A stretch of 64,000 nucleotides of DNA from Labilithrix sp. (GTDB lineage: Bacteria > Myxococcota_A > Polyangia > Polyangiales > Polyangiaceae). Location: contig JAHBWE010000005.1 in the NCBI GenBank assembly GCA_019637155.1, forward strand, positions 372,001 through 436,000, read 5' to 3'. Of this stretch, positions 24,803 to 33,881 are shown piece after piece. Both the position numbers and the translations under genes were made by a program. The stretch's first letter is position 1. The number at the start of each line of letters is the position of its first letter. Below the pieces are notes generated by a model. That model did no database searches. It was not told the DNA's origin and worked only from the letters and a program-made list of their open reading frames with translations.

Positions 24803-25594
24803 CACGCCATCCCGAGTCCCGCCGCCGCTCGCCGCCGCTCGCCGCCGCTCGCCGCCGCTCGGCAGACGTGCACCGGTTGTTCGGCAGATATGCACGGTCT
24901 GTTCGGCAGATGTGCACCGGTTGCTCGGCAGGTATGCACGGTCTGTTCGGCAGATGTGCACCGGTTGCTCGGCAGATGTGCACCGGATGCTCGGCACGCC
25001 GTCCCGAGTCCCGCCGCCGCTCGGCAGATGTGCACCGGATGCTCGGCAGATATGCATCGGTTGCTCGGCAGATGTGCCCGGGATGCTCGGCAGCGGATGC
25101 TCGGCAGATATGCATCGGTTGCTCGGCAGATGTGCCGGGATGCTCGGCACGCCGTCCCGAGTCCTGCAGCCGCTCGGCACCGGTTGCTCGGCAGATATGC
25201 ACGGTCTGTTCGGCAGGTGTGCACCGGATGCTCGGCAGATGTGCACCGGATGCTCGGCAGATATGCACCGGTTGCCCGGGGTGCTCGGCAGGTGTGCACC
25301 GGATGCTCGGCAGATGTGCACCGGATGCTCGGCAGATATGCACCGGTTGCCCGGGGTGCTCGGCACGCCGTCCCGAGTGCCGCAGCCGCTCGGCAGGTGT
25401 GCACCGGTTGCTCGGGAGATATGCACGGTCTGTTCGGCAGATGTGCACCGGATGCTCGGCAGATGTGCACCGGATGTTCGGCAGATGTGCACCGGTTGCT
25501 CGGCAGATGTGCTCGGGATGCTCGGCAGATGTGCTCGGGATGCTCGGCAGATGTGCACCGGATGCTCGGCAGATGTGCACCGGATGTTCGGCAG
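24803..25594. repeat. 22-bp degenerate tandem array with 30-bp interrupters
   Basis: About 28 consecutive units of the type CGGCAGATGTGCACCGGATG+CT fill 24860-25588. Common variants change GTGCAC to ATGCAC or ATGCAT and the end to GGTCTGTT or GGTTGCT. Three 30-bp units beginning CGGCACGCCGTCCCGAGT break the array at about 24986, 25146 and 25363, and a related sequence precedes it at 24803. Two 31-bp units ending in CCCGGGGTGCT are identical. No stop codon occurs in several frames, but the 22-bp period shifts frame, so coding is unlikely. There are no unique spacers as in CRISPR. Confidence 0.92.
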
Positions 25595-25648
25595 AGTCCA
25601 CGTGGTCGCGCGTGGGGTCACGGTGGGCGTGGCGTGGGCGCGAGGGAG

Positions 25649-26398
25649 TCATTCGTCCGCTCCGTGGAGGTCGGCGTACTTTGTGTGGGCGCGGACCTGG
25701 GTGATGGCGCGGGTTTCGAGGCAGAGGGCGGTGAGGTGGCCGCCGAAGCAGCAGCCTGTGTCGATGCCCCAGCACTCGACGTCGGGGAGAGGGCGGTCCA
25801 CGCGCGGGGACTCGAGCGAATGAACCGCGTGGCCGTAGACGACGTGGCTCGGGCCGCGCCAGCGCTCCGTCCACACCACGCCGCGTGGGGCGGCGAGGGC
25901 GCCCTCCGCGAGCGCGATCATCTTGCCCGTCTCCGGATCGACCCAGCGGCATCGAAGCATCTTTTGGGGCTTCTGCTCCGCGCCCGCCACTGACTCGAAG
26001 CCGCCGTGCACCACCGTCCAGCCCGGCGCGGCCTCCGCCGTGATCGGGCGCGACGCGAGCCACGCGCGGTCCTCTTCGTCGAAGGCCTCCCACTGCGCGA
26101 GACGATCGGGCGCGGGGGGCGTCATCGCGTTCTTCTTGCCGAGAGTTCGCTCCTCGTCGACGCGCTTGAACCAGCGTACGAGCTTCTCCTCGTGATTGCC
26201 CATGATCGCGAGGACGTCGCCACGCGCCTCGAGCGCCCGGACCTCGCGCACCACGCCGACCGGGTCCGGACCGCGATCGACGAGGTCCCCCACGAACACC
26301 AGGCGATCCTCGCCCGCACGATAATCCACCGCGCGGAGCAGCTCGCGGAGCTCCTCGAGGCAGCCATGAACGTCTCCGATCGCGAGGGTGCGCCGCAT
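25649..26398 (-). CDS. ApaH/PrpE-like metallophosphatase
   Basis: 249 residues with the calcineurin-like phosphoesterase motifs in order: GDVHG (8-12), GDLVDRG (37-43), GNHE (about 67-70), VVHGGF (about 129) and YGHAVH (about 187), which bind two metal ions. The family includes symmetric diadenosine tetraphosphatases and serine/threonine phosphatases. The short spacing and length resemble the PrpE/PP1-like group, so both activities are possible. The 22-bp array lies just beyond its stop. Confidence 0.9.
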   Translation of the reverse strand: MRRTLAIGDVHGCLEELRELLRAVDYRAGEDRLVFVGDLVDRGPDPVGVVREVRALEARGDVLAIMGNHEEKLVRWFKRVDEERTLGKKNAMTPPAPDRLAQWEAFDEEDRAWLASRPITAEAAPGWTVVHGGFESVAGAEQKPQKMLRCRWVDPETGKMIALAEGALAAPRGVVWTERWRGPSHVVYGHAVHSLESPRVDRPLPDVECWGIDTGCCFGGHLTALCLETRAITQVRAHTKYADLHGADE

Positions 26399-26560
26399 CG
26401 TCGGGCCCGATCATAGCGCCGCGCCGGCGCGCGTGCGGCGAACCGGGACCGCCAGCGCGCGTGCAAACGGGGGAGCGGGAGGCCGCGCGCCGGCGCGCGT
26501 GTGGCGAACGGGCAGCGGAGGCGACGGGGCGCGTCGGGGGCGGGCTATAGTGGACGCGGG

Positions 26561-27742
26561 ATGAGCGACGCGCGGGATCGAAGCGGCGGGGCCGATCTCG
26601 TGCGTGCGCTCGAGTCGGAGTGGCAGGGCGCGCTCGATCGTGTGCTTCGGCCGCTCGGGTATGCGAGCGCGGATGTCGGGCGCCTCGCGCCGCGGGTCGT
26701 CGAGCTGTCGCGTGCGTACAACGAGGGCACGGCGGAGGGGCGGAAGAGCAAGCTGCCGCTCGAGGCGCGCGTCGCGTTCTCGTTTCCGCGCGACGTCCCG
26801 AAAGGCACCGCCGCCGTCCGCGAGATCGTCGCCGACCTCGAGCCGCCGCTCCGCGTCGTCGACCTCGGCGCCGGGCTCGGCGCGATGACGTGGGGGCTCG
26901 CGCGCGCGCTCGAGGCCGCGGGCAAGCGCGGGCGCGTCGACGCGGTCCTCGTCGACGAGGACCCCGACGTCCTCCGCGCCGCGGCGGCGATCGCGCGGGA
27001 GGCGCCGCGCTCCGCGATCGACCTCGCGGTGACGACGCGCACCGGGACCGTTCACGACTTCGTGCCCGAGCGCGCGGACGTCGTGTTCCTCGGTCAGGTC
27101 CTCAGCGAGATGGACCTGCGGCTCGAGGCGGCCGCGCGTGTCGTCGAGCACGCGGCGCTCATCGAGCGGCTGCAAGAGCAGGCGAGGTTCGTCGTCGTCG
27201 TCGAGCCGGCGCTCCGCGATCGGACCCGTCACCTCCACGCCGTTCGTGACGCGCTCGCGGCGCGCGGCGTGTCGATCGCCGCGCCGTGTCTCCACGCCTC
27301 CGCGTGCCCGGCGCTCGCGATCGAGGACGACTGGTGTCACGAGGACCTCGCCGCGCTCGATCTCCCGCCCTGGGTCACGCCGCTCGCGAAGGCGGCGGGC
27401 CTGCGCTGGCAGGGGCTCACGTTCAGCTATCTCGTGCTCCAGCGCGATCCGATCGCGCGACCGGCGCCCGCGGCGGGGACGATCCGATTCCGCGTGACCT
27501 CCGATCTCCTCCGCTCCAAAGGCAAGGTCGAGCTCTTCGCGTGCTGCGAAGACGGGCGCCGTCCGCGCATTCGTCGCCTCGAACGTCACGGCTCCGAGCT
27601 CGACGCGCTTTGTCGCGGCGACGTCGTGACGCTCACGAACACGGAGCGCGATGGTGAGCAAGGAGAGAGAGAGCTTCCGTTCGACGAGCGCGGTCGCATC
27701 GCCGACCACGTCACGATTGACGTCGGACCGGTGCGTCGGTAG
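26561..27742 (+). CDS. Rsm22-like ribosomal small-subunit methyltransferase family protein
   Basis: 393 residues. ATG 26561 is chosen because the upstream in-frame start at 26501 lies in a low-complexity leader. Motifs of the Rsm22 family: LSRAYNEGTAEGR near 52, the SAM site VVDLGAGLGAMTWGLA near 100, and APCLHASACPALAIEDDWCH near 245, where cysteines and neighbouring residues bind a 4Fe-4S cluster in mitochondrial homologs. Bacterial members are thought to assist small-subunit assembly, with catalytic activity uncertain. ThiE follows 12 bp downstream. Confidence 0.88.
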   Translation: MSDARDRSGGADLVRALESEWQGALDRVLRPLGYASADVGRLAPRVVELSRAYNEGTAEGRKSKLPLEARVAFSFPRDVPKGTAAVREIVADLEPPLRVVDLGAGLGAMTWGLARALEAAGKRGRVDAVLVDEDPDVLRAAAAIAREAPRSAIDLAVTTRTGTVHDFVPERADVVFLGQVLSEMDLRLEAAARVVEHAALIERLQEQARFVVVVEPALRDRTRHLHAVRDALAARGVSIAAPCLHASACPALAIEDDWCHEDLAALDLPPWVTPLAKAAGLRWQGLTFSYLVLQRDPIARPAPAAGTIRFRVTSDLLRSKGKVELFACCEDGRRPRIRRLERHGSELDALCRGDVVTLTNTERDGEQGERELPFDERGRIADHVTIDVGPVRR

Positions 27743-27754
27743 CCGGAGACCACG

Positions 27755-28414
27755 ATGAAGGGTCTCTACGCGATCGTCGACACCGGGCTCCTCGCGCGTC
27801 GCGGGACCGATCCGATCGCGTACGCACGCGCGATCCTCGAGGCGCGGCCCGCCGCGTTGCAGCTGCGCGCGAAGGACGTGCCCGCGCGCGCGATCCTCTC
27901 GCTCCTCCGCGCGCTCGGCCCGCTCTGCCGCCAGGCGGGCGTGCCGCTCGTCGCGAACGATCGCGCCGACCTCGCGACGCTCGCCGGTTGTGACGTCGTT
28001 CACATCGGACAGGAAGACCTGCCGTACGACCTCGTTCACCGCATCGCGCCGCAGCTCTCCGTCGGCATCTCCACCCACGACCTCGCGCAGCTCGAGCGCG
28101 CGCTCGCGGACAAACCCGGGTACGTCGCGTTCGGTCCGGTGTTCGCGACGATGACGAAGGTGAACCCGGATCCGGTCGTCGGCATCGACGGTCTGCGCGC
28201 GGCGGCGGCGAAGACGCGCGCCGCGGGCGTGCCGCTCGTCGCGATCGGCGGCATCACGCTCGCGAACGCGGCGGAGGTCGCGCCCCACGCCGACGCGTTC
28301 GCCGTCATCGCCGACCTCCATCCCGAAGGCGCCTCGCTCCGCGAGGTCACCGAGCGCGCGCGCGCGTTCCAGGCTGCGTTCGGCGTCCCGCGGATCCGAT
28401 CCGAGGTGGCGTGA
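27755..28414 (+). CDS. thiE: Thiamine phosphate synthase
   Basis: 219 residues. ThiE joins hydroxymethylpyrimidine diphosphate and carboxythiazole phosphate to make thiamine phosphate. The TIM-barrel motifs are present: LQLRAKD, VANDRADLA, VVHIGQEDLP, VGISTHDL, YVAFGPVFATMTK and VAIGGI. Its product, as thiamine diphosphate, is the cofactor of the pyruvate dehydrogenase E1 encoded at 57243-59234. No other thi gene is in the window. The end overlaps the next gene by four bases (GTGA). Confidence 0.93.
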   Translation: MKGLYAIVDTGLLARRGTDPIAYARAILEARPAALQLRAKDVPARAILSLLRALGPLCRQAGVPLVANDRADLATLAGCDVVHIGQEDLPYDLVHRIAPQLSVGISTHDLAQLERALADKPGYVAFGPVFATMTKVNPDPVVGIDGLRAAAAKTRAAGVPLVAIGGITLANAAEVAPHADAFAVIADLHPEGASLREVTERARAFQAAFGVPRIRSEVA

Positions 28415-29169
28415 GCATCATCCTGAGCAGCATCCTCATCGGCGCGGGCAGCGCGCTCATCGGACGCTTCATCGTGAAACGCCGCGCCGAAGCGGCGCAA
28501 CGTGCGAGCGACGCGGAGAACGAGAGCAAAAAAGAGGAGAAGAAGGAGCCCGCGATCGACGCGGACGAGGCGAAGGCCGCGGCGGAGGTCGAGGCCGAGG
28601 TCCCGACCGCGAAGGACGAGAGCGCGCCGCGCCTCGAGCCGGAGGTGAAGAAGCCGAAGGCGAAGGCCAAGCCCGCGAGCGGCGTGCAGCAGCGGCTCGA
28701 GGGGTTCCTCTGCCAGCTCGGTGACGTCCTCACCCGCGTCACCGGCGAGGAGGCCTGGCTCGCCGGCGGCGTGGTCCTGTCCGAGGAGATCCCGGTCGCC
28801 GTCCTCTTCGTCGCGCCGGACGCCGGGCAGGACTGCGCGATCTACGTCCGGCCGCATCCGCGTTCGAGCCTCTTCTGGCTCGAGCCGCTCGATCCCGCGG
28901 CCGTCCTCGTCGGGGGCGAGCCGCCGAGCTCGGTCGAGCACGCCGGCGTCCGCTTCGATCGCGCGCGGCGTCTTCCGCTCCGGCCGCGGCGCATCGGCGT
29001 CGGCGCGCCCGACGTCGGAGACGGCGTCCTCGTCGCGGAGTACGCGTCCGCCGGCGCCGAGCGCCTCCTCGTCCTCAAGTCGAACAGCGGCGACGTCCGC
29101 GCCTATCGCGGCCTCGAGCTCGAAGAAGGAACCTACGAGGTCATCGCCTCCGGCGAGTCGACGCTCTGA
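28411..29169 (+). CDS. Membrane-anchored protein of unknown function
   Basis: 252 residues, GTG start overlapping the thiE stop. Residues 1-20 form an N-terminal membrane anchor (SIILSSILIGAGSALIGRF). Residues 22-90 are a charged Lys/Glu/Ala linker predicted as helix or coiled coil. Residues 95-250 form a globular beta-rich domain with two short cysteine-containing segments (FLCQLGDV, QDCAIYV). I see no catalytic motif and do not recognise the family; a DUF4178-like fold is conceivable. Confidence 0.72.
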   Translation: MSIILSSILIGAGSALIGRFIVKRRAEAAQRASDAENESKKEEKKEPAIDADEAKAAAEVEAEVPTAKDESAPRLEPEVKKPKAKAKPASGVQQRLEGFLCQLGDVLTRVTGEEAWLAGGVVLSEEIPVAVLFVAPDAGQDCAIYVRPHPRSSLFWLEPLDPAAVLVGGEPPSSVEHAGVRFDRARRLPLRPRRIGVGAPDVGDGVLVAEYASAGAERLLVLKSNSGDVRAYRGLELEEGTYEVIASGESTL

Positions 29170-29252
29170 CCGCGAAGCCGCCGGCTCGCTCCCCTGAGCG
29201 GCACGGCGTGCGAGCGTCGCAGCCCGCGTCCGCGGAGGTGGTGCAGACCTTC

Positions 29253-29329
29253 CGTCGCGCGCATGCGTGTGAGCGTGGCGGGCCGCGAGCGTGTGGCGGC
29301 TACGTCGCGCGCATGCGTGTCAGCATGGC
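29253..29329. repeat. Duplicated 3' end of holB
   Basis: CGTCGCGCGCATGCGTGT and nine further bases occur at 29253-29279 and 29303-29329 with two differences, 50 bp apart. The second copy is the last codons and stop of the delta prime gene (LTRMRAT). The gap 29170-29299 otherwise holds nothing recognisable. Confidence 0.8.
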
Positions 29330-30337
29330 TTCGACGACGAGCTGGGCGGCGCCGTTGCCGGAGAGGTGCTCGAGGGCGGTGAGCGCGTGGCGGCCGCGGG
29401 TCGCGATCGCTTCGGCGTCGGTTCGGCCGGCGCGCGCGGACTCCGCCGCGTTGGCGGCGAGCTTCGAGGCGAGCGCCGCGATGTGCGCGGGGAGACGGTC
29501 CTTGTCCTTCTTCGCCGCCTCCGCGAGGGCGAGGACGGGCTCGATGCCGGGGCTCGTCGTCGCCGCGAGCGCGTCGGCGACGAAGCGATCGCGCGCTTCG
29601 CTCTCGTCCGGATCGGCGAGGAGGACGCCCGCCTCGACGCTGCCGCCCGCGAGCCGCGCGACCTCCGCCGCCCGCGCCGCCTCCACCCCGCCCTCGACGA
29701 GGAGCGCCTGCACCACGTCGTCGGGCAGCGGCGCGAAGCGGACGCGCTGAGTGCGCGAGAGGATGGTCGGCAAGAGCGCCTCCGGCTGGGACGTGAGCAA
29801 GATGAAGTGCGTCTTCTGTCCCGGCTCTTCGAGCGTCTTCAGGAGCGCGTTGGCGGCGGAGTCGCTGAGCTCCTCCGCGCGACGGACGATGAACACCTTC
29901 GCCCGCCCCTCGTGCGGCGCGAAGGCGGCGCGCGCGAGGACGAGCGTGCGGATCTGATCGACCGAGATGTCCTGCGTCTCCGGCGTGCGCCGTCCGATCG
30001 ACGAGGGCGCGTACAGCCCGCGCTCGATCACGACGACGTCGGGGTGGAGCGGCCGCGTGTCCTCGCGCGGCACCGCGCGCTGGCACGCCGAGCACGCGCC
30101 GCACGCGCGCACGCGCTTCGGCTCGGGGGCGGCGGCGGCGAAGAGGCCGCCTCCCTCGTCGCCGCCGCGCCGCTCGCAGACGAGGGCCTGCGCGAGGCCG
30201 AACGCGGCGAGCTCCTTCCCGACGCCGTTCGGGCCCGCGAAGAGATAGGCGTGATGGACCCGATCCGACTCGAGCGCGAAGTCGATCGTGCGGAGCGCGG
30301 TCTCTTGGGCGCGTACGTTGGCGAGGAGATCGGTCAT
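29300..30337 (-). CDS. holB: DNA polymerase III subunit delta prime
   Basis: 345 residues. This clamp-loader subunit has an AAA+ fold: YLFAGPNGVGKELAAFGLA is a Walker A-like loop, CGACSACQRAV is the four-cysteine zinc site, VFIVRRAEELSDSAANALLK is the Walker B/sensor region, and LLTSQPEALLPTILSRTQRV matches sensor I and the arginine-finger motif SRC/SRT. The ATG at 30337 overlaps the stop of the small membrane protein gene upstream; a longer frame to 30616 overlaps that gene entirely and is not used. Confidence 0.92.
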   Translation of the reverse strand: MTDLLANVRAQETALRTIDFALESDRVHHAYLFAGPNGVGKELAAFGLAQALVCERRGGDEGGGLFAAAAPEPKRVRACGACSACQRAVPREDTRPLHPDVVVIERGLYAPSSIGRRTPETQDISVDQIRTLVLARAAFAPHEGRAKVFIVRRAEELSDSAANALLKTLEEPGQKTHFILLTSQPEALLPTILSRTQRVRFAPLPDDVVQALLVEGGVEAARAAEVARLAGGSVEAGVLLADPDESEARDRFVADALAATTSPGIEPVLALAEAAKKDKDRLPAHIAALASKLAANAAESARAGRTDAEAIATRGRHALTALEHLSGNGAAQLVVEAMLTRMRAT

Positions 30338-30621
30338 TTCTCGGACGTCCGGAGGGGCGCGACGGGGCGAAGGAAGAAGAGCTGCAGCCCGCGTCCGACG
30401 AAGAGCGCCGCGACGGCGGCGATGCCGCCCACGATCGGGCGACCTCGCAGCATGACGTACCCGATCGCGAGGACGGCGAGGTACGCGATCGACACGAGGA
30501 GCGGCAGCGCCGGCGCGACCGCCTTCGCCCGCGCCTCCGCCGCCTCCGCGCAGCCCTCGCACGCCGGGCTGTCGCCGATCGAATGCGTCGCCGGCCGATC
30601 GGCATGAACCGCGCACTTCAC
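30334..30621 (-). CDS. Small membrane protein with N-terminal Cys/His motif
   Basis: 95 residues. The start reads MKCAVHADRPATHSIGDSP then ACEGCAEA, a Cys-x2-His ... Cys-x2-Cys pattern like a B-box-type zinc site. Two hydrophobic segments follow at about 39-58 and 63-82. It is translationally coupled to holB through ATGA, though a functional link to the polymerase is not expected. Family not identified. Confidence 0.75.
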   Translation of the reverse strand: MKCAVHADRPATHSIGDSPACEGCAEAAEARAKAVAPALPLLVSIAYLAVLAIGYVMLRGRPIVGGIAAVAALFVGRGLQLFFLRPVAPLRTSEK

Positions 30622-30667
30622 GCCCGCATGCTACACAGCCTCACGACTCAGCCGAAGAGGGACCAGC

Positions 30668-31102
30668 GTGATCAGAGCGTTCGAGCACGTGCACGGGCAT
30701 CTCGGGTGGCTCGGCGCCGCGTTGCTCGTTCATCCCGCCGTGCTCTTGCGGAACCGGAAGCGGCGGGCGCATCTCGCGGTCGCGTCGTCGACGGCGTTGA
30801 TCACCGCCGGGTCCGCGCTCGGGCTCTGGCTCTACGTCGCGTACCGCGAGCAGCTGAAGCGCGACATCTTCCAGGGCTCGCCCGCGGTCGGGCTCCTCTT
30901 CGAGCGGAAGGAGCACCTCGCGTTCGCGGCGGTGATGTTCGCGTGGAGCGGCTGCGCGACGTACTTCGCCGCCGCGGGCGCGAAGGGCGACCTCGCGTGG
31001 ACGCTCCGCACCGTCGCGTTCCGCTCCTTCGTCGCCGCCGCCGCGCTCGCGATCCTCGTCGCCGTGCTCGGCACGTGGGTCGCGGTCTACAAGTCCTTCT
31101 GA
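30668..31102 (+). CDS. Four-helix integral membrane protein
   Basis: 144 residues with a GTG start. Four hydrophobic segments: about 11-26, 37-57, 80-102 and 116-140. The N-terminus EHVHGHLGWLGAALLVHP has several histidines that could ligate heme or metal, reminiscent of small cytochrome b-like or DUF420-like proteins, but this is only a suggestion. Its start codon is 46 bp from the small membrane protein gene on the other strand, and its end overlaps the convergent DUF2961 gene by 16 bp. Confidence 0.7.
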   Translation: MIRAFEHVHGHLGWLGAALLVHPAVLLRNRKRRAHLAVASSTALITAGSALGLWLYVAYREQLKRDIFQGSPAVGLLFERKEHLAFAAVMFAWSGCATYFAAAGAKGDLAWTLRTVAFRSFVAAAALAILVAVLGTWVAVYKSF

Positions 31103-33105
31103 ACGATCGACCACGCCTCGAAGCGCGCCGCGCTCGACTTGCTCCCCGCCGCCGGGATCCAACGCACGGAGAGGCGCGACTTGCCGCGCGTGAGCTGCGC
31201 GGGGACGAAGACGTCGCGCTCGTGCCACGCTCGCGCCGCCGCGATCGGTCCCCACGTCGCGACCGTCGTGACGGCGACGCCGTCGACCTCCAGCGTCGCG
31301 CGCGCCGGCGCCTCGCTGCGATCGGCGAGGCGGCGCAGGAACACGCCCTCGTTCGCCGGATCGATCGCGAGCGTGAATTCGAGCGGGCCCGTCACGTCGT
31401 GCACCGTCGCCGTCAGCGTCGCCGGGCCAGCCACGTCGTTCTCGCCCTCGAACGCGCTCGTCAGCGTGCGCGCGCTCGCGCTCGGGGCGCGGTAGGCGTG
31501 CGCCTGCATCTGCGGGCGGTCGCCGACGTCGAACGCGTCGGTGCGCTCGCGCCGCGCCTGCGCCCGCCGGTAGACGAACGCCGCCGCGGCGTAGCGCGTC
31601 GTGACGCTGTTGCCCGGGCCGTGCTCGGTCGTCTGCCGCAGCGCGCTCGTGAAGCCGATGCCGGGCCAGAGCCGGTACATCGTCGTCGCCCCGTTCTTCT
31701 GGAACTCGGCGCCGGTGTCGAGGAGGTCCGTGCGCGGGCAGCCCTGCATCGGCCGCGTGAACGGCCGCGAGAGGAGCTCGTTGCTCCAGCCGCCGAGGTG
31801 ATCGTCCTCGTGGCCGGTGCCGTGGATCGCGGGCGTGCGCGCGCCGTCGACCATGACGCGCAGATCGCCCTCCCACCATCGCTTCGTCGCGGGCGCCTCG
31901 GGATCGATCGCGAGCACGGTCGCGACGAGCTTCCCGCTCCCGGTCACGTCCGCGTAGACGACGTCGCCGGGCCCCGTCGTCGAGAGCGGGCGCGCGTGCA
32001 CCTCGAGCGTGCCGGTCTCGGCGCGGGGCCAGCGCGGCGGCACGCGATGCACCGACGCCTGGCCGTCGATCCCGTCGATCGCGATGCGCGCGCCGCTCCA
32101 GAACGGGAGCGGGAGGCGCGACTCGAGGAGGCGCGGCTGCATCGTCCACGCGACCGAGTCGATGCGCGCGTAGCCGCGGCCGGAGCCGAAGAACAGGCCG
32201 AGCGGGACGTCGACCTGCGGCGCCGTCGCGCCGTCGAACCAGATCCGGATCCGCGCGGCGGCGAGCGCGTCGTCGGTGAGGTCGGCGGTCGGGACGAAGC
32301 GGAGGAGCTCGATGATCCCTTCGCCCGCGAGGGTGGCGTCGCGATCGATCGGCGCCGGCGTGACCGCGGGCGCGCTCGCGAACCGCGCGACGAGCGCGTC
32401 GTCCTGTCCGGTCGTCCAGCTCGCGACGTCCCAGTCGGCGGGGAACGTGTCGACGTGCGCGGCGTAGAAGCCGGCCGCCTTCTCCGTCGTCACGCGGAGG
32501 CGGCCCCGGAACGCGAGCGGCGCCCACGACGCGAAGCCGCCGCTCGTCTCCTGGTTGTCGTCGACGAGCGCCGCCGCGAACGGCGGAGCGCCGCCGGCGA
32601 AGAGCGCGTCGGCGTCGACGTCGATCCGCGCCGTCGTCTCGTCGTCGAAGTAGAAGCGCACGCGCCCGAGCGCGAGCGGCGTGTCCCCGCTCCCCGCGGA
32701 GGTGAACCAGAGCGTGCGCAGGACGCCGGGGCCGACCTCGTCGAGGAGGACGTGCTCGCCGGTGACGGCGTCGGTGTAGAGCTCGCTGTACGTCCCGCCG
32801 AAGCCGTCGTCGTTGCCGCCGCTGCGATCGAAGCTCGTCACCGCGTGCGTGCGGACGCCGGCGAAGAGGCGCGGCCACGCGTCGATCGCGGCGGCGGTGG
32901 ACGCGACGTCGAACGGCGGCGCGATCGGCGCGAGCGCGGGCGCCGCCGCTGCCTCGCGCCCGGCGTCGGCGAGGACGATCGGCGCGTCGCCGGGCGGCGC
33001 ATCGACGCGACCGGGACGCGCGGGGCCCGCGGGCTCGCCGGGCGGAACGTCGAGCGAGCACGCCGCCGCCGCGGCGACGACGGCGGCGAGCCAACCGCGC
33101 TTCAC
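31087..33105 (-). CDS. DUF2961 (GH172-like) lipoprotein
   Basis: GTG at 33105 overlaps the stop of the enoyl-CoA hydratase gene (GTGA) and starts a lipoprotein signal, KRGWLAAVVAAAAACS. 672 residues. DUF2961 features include LLDEVGPGVLRTLWFTSAG, IRIWFDGATAPQVDVPLGLF with FFGSG, and IHGTGHEDDHLGGWSNEL, similar to the GTGTED motif of that family. Characterised DUF2961 proteins are GH172 enzymes acting on fructan disaccharides or arabinan. A glycan target is therefore likely, but the exact bond is unknown. A beta-sandwich-like C-terminal region follows. Confidence 0.8.
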   Translation of the reverse strand: MKRGWLAAVVAAAAACSLDVPPGEPAGPARPGRVDAPPGDAPIVLADAGREAAAAPALAPIAPPFDVASTAAAIDAWPRLFAGVRTHAVTSFDRSGGNDDGFGGTYSELYTDAVTGEHVLLDEVGPGVLRTLWFTSAGSGDTPLALGRVRFYFDDETTARIDVDADALFAGGAPPFAAALVDDNQETSGGFASWAPLAFRGRLRVTTEKAAGFYAAHVDTFPADWDVASWTTGQDDALVARFASAPAVTPAPIDRDATLAGEGIIELLRFVPTADLTDDALAAARIRIWFDGATAPQVDVPLGLFFGSGRGYARIDSVAWTMQPRLLESRLPLPFWSGARIAIDGIDGQASVHRVPPRWPRAETGTLEVHARPLSTTGPGDVVYADVTGSGKLVATVLAIDPEAPATKRWWEGDLRVMVDGARTPAIHGTGHEDDHLGGWSNELLSRPFTRPMQGCPRTDLLDTGAEFQKNGATTMYRLWPGIGFTSALRQTTEHGPGNSVTTRYAAAAFVYRRAQARRERTDAFDVGDRPQMQAHAYRAPSASARTLTSAFEGENDVAGPATLTATVHDVTGPLEFTLAIDPANEGVFLRRLADRSEAPARATLEVDGVAVTTVATWGPIAAARAWHERDVFVPAQLTRGKSRLSVRWIPAAGSKSSAARFEAWSIVQKDL

Positions 33106-33881
33106 GTGCCGGTGAAGGTCGCGGCGCGCTTCTCGAGGAACGCGCTCATGCCTTCGCGGCGATCGTTCGTCCCGAAGAGCATCGCGAACGCCTGCGTCTC
33201 GAGCGCGTTCGCGGTGTCGAGCGGGACGTCGGCGCCGGAGTAGAGGACGCGCTTGCACTGCGCGATCGCGACGCGGCCCTTCTTCGCGATCTTGCCGGCG
33301 ACGTCCTTCACCTTCGCCAGGAGCTCGGGGCCCGCGACGACGCCGTTCACGAGGCCGATGCGGAGCGCCTCTTCGGCGCCGATCGTGTCGCCGGTGTAGC
33401 AGAGCTCGCGCGCGCGGCCGATGCCGACGCGGCGCGCGAGGCGCTGCGTGCCGCCGAAGCCCGGGATGATGCCGAGGTTCACCTCGGGCTGGCCGAGCTT
33501 CGCCTTGTCGCTCGCGTAGAGGAAATCGCACGCGAGCGCGATCTCGCAGCCGCCGCCGAGCGCGAAGCCGTTGACCGCGCCGATGACGGGGAAGGGGGCG
33601 CGCTCGATGCTGGAGCAGATGCGATGGCCCACCTCGGAGAAGAAGCGCGCGCGCTCCGTCGTCATGTCGAGCATCGCGCCGATGTCGGCGCCGGCGGCGA
33701 AGGCCTTCTCGCCCGCGCCGGTGAGGATCGCGCAGCTCACCGTCGCGTCCTTCGTGAGGTCGGCGAAGGTCTGGCCGAGCGCGACGAGGAGCTCCTCGTT
33801 CAGCGCGTTCAGCTTGTCGGGGCGGTTCAGCGTGACCGTGACGATTGCCCCGTCTCGCTCGGTAAGAACGGTATTGCTCAT
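33102..33881 (-). CDS. Enoyl-CoA hydratase/crotonase family protein
   Basis: 259 residues. ATG 33881 overlaps the stop of the dehydrogenase gene. Crotonase motifs: KAFAAGADIGAML (first oxyanion loop), NGFALGGGCEIALACDFLYA (second oxyanion loop and the catalytic Glu at the end of GGGCE), LGQPEVNLGIIPGFGGTQRL (catalytic Glu of QPEVNLG). It hydrates trans-2-enoyl-CoA to 3-hydroxyacyl-CoA in beta-oxidation or butanoate metabolism. The pair with the dehydrogenase suggests short-chain substrates such as crotonyl-CoA. Confidence 0.94.
   Translation of the reverse strand: MSNTVLTERDGAIVTVTLNRPDKLNALNEELLVALGQTFADLTKDATVSCAILTGAGEKAFAAGADIGAMLDMTTERARFFSEVGHRICSSIERAPFPVIGAVNGFALGGGCEIALACDFLYASDKAKLGQPEVNLGIIPGFGGTQRLARRVGIGRARELCYTGDTIGAEEALRIGLVNGVVAGPELLAKVKDVAGKIAKKGRVAIAQCKRVLYSGADVPLDTANALETQAFAMLFGTNDRREGMSAFLEKRAATFTGT

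Noticed and set aside
24803-25594. CRISPR array
   Set aside because: Units are contiguous and degenerate, without unique spacers of constant length, and no cas genes are nearby.
24732-25823. Long open frames across the 22-bp array on both strands (repeating CSADVHR and SAEHPVHICRAS-type peptides)
   Set aside because: The unit has no stop in several frames and its length is not a multiple of three, so the frames arise from composition. No start, ribosome site or independent domain supports a protein.
29300-30616. 438-residue version of the delta prime subunit
   Set aside because: The first 93 codons lie over a separate coupled small gene and are Arg/Gly-rich shadow sequence.
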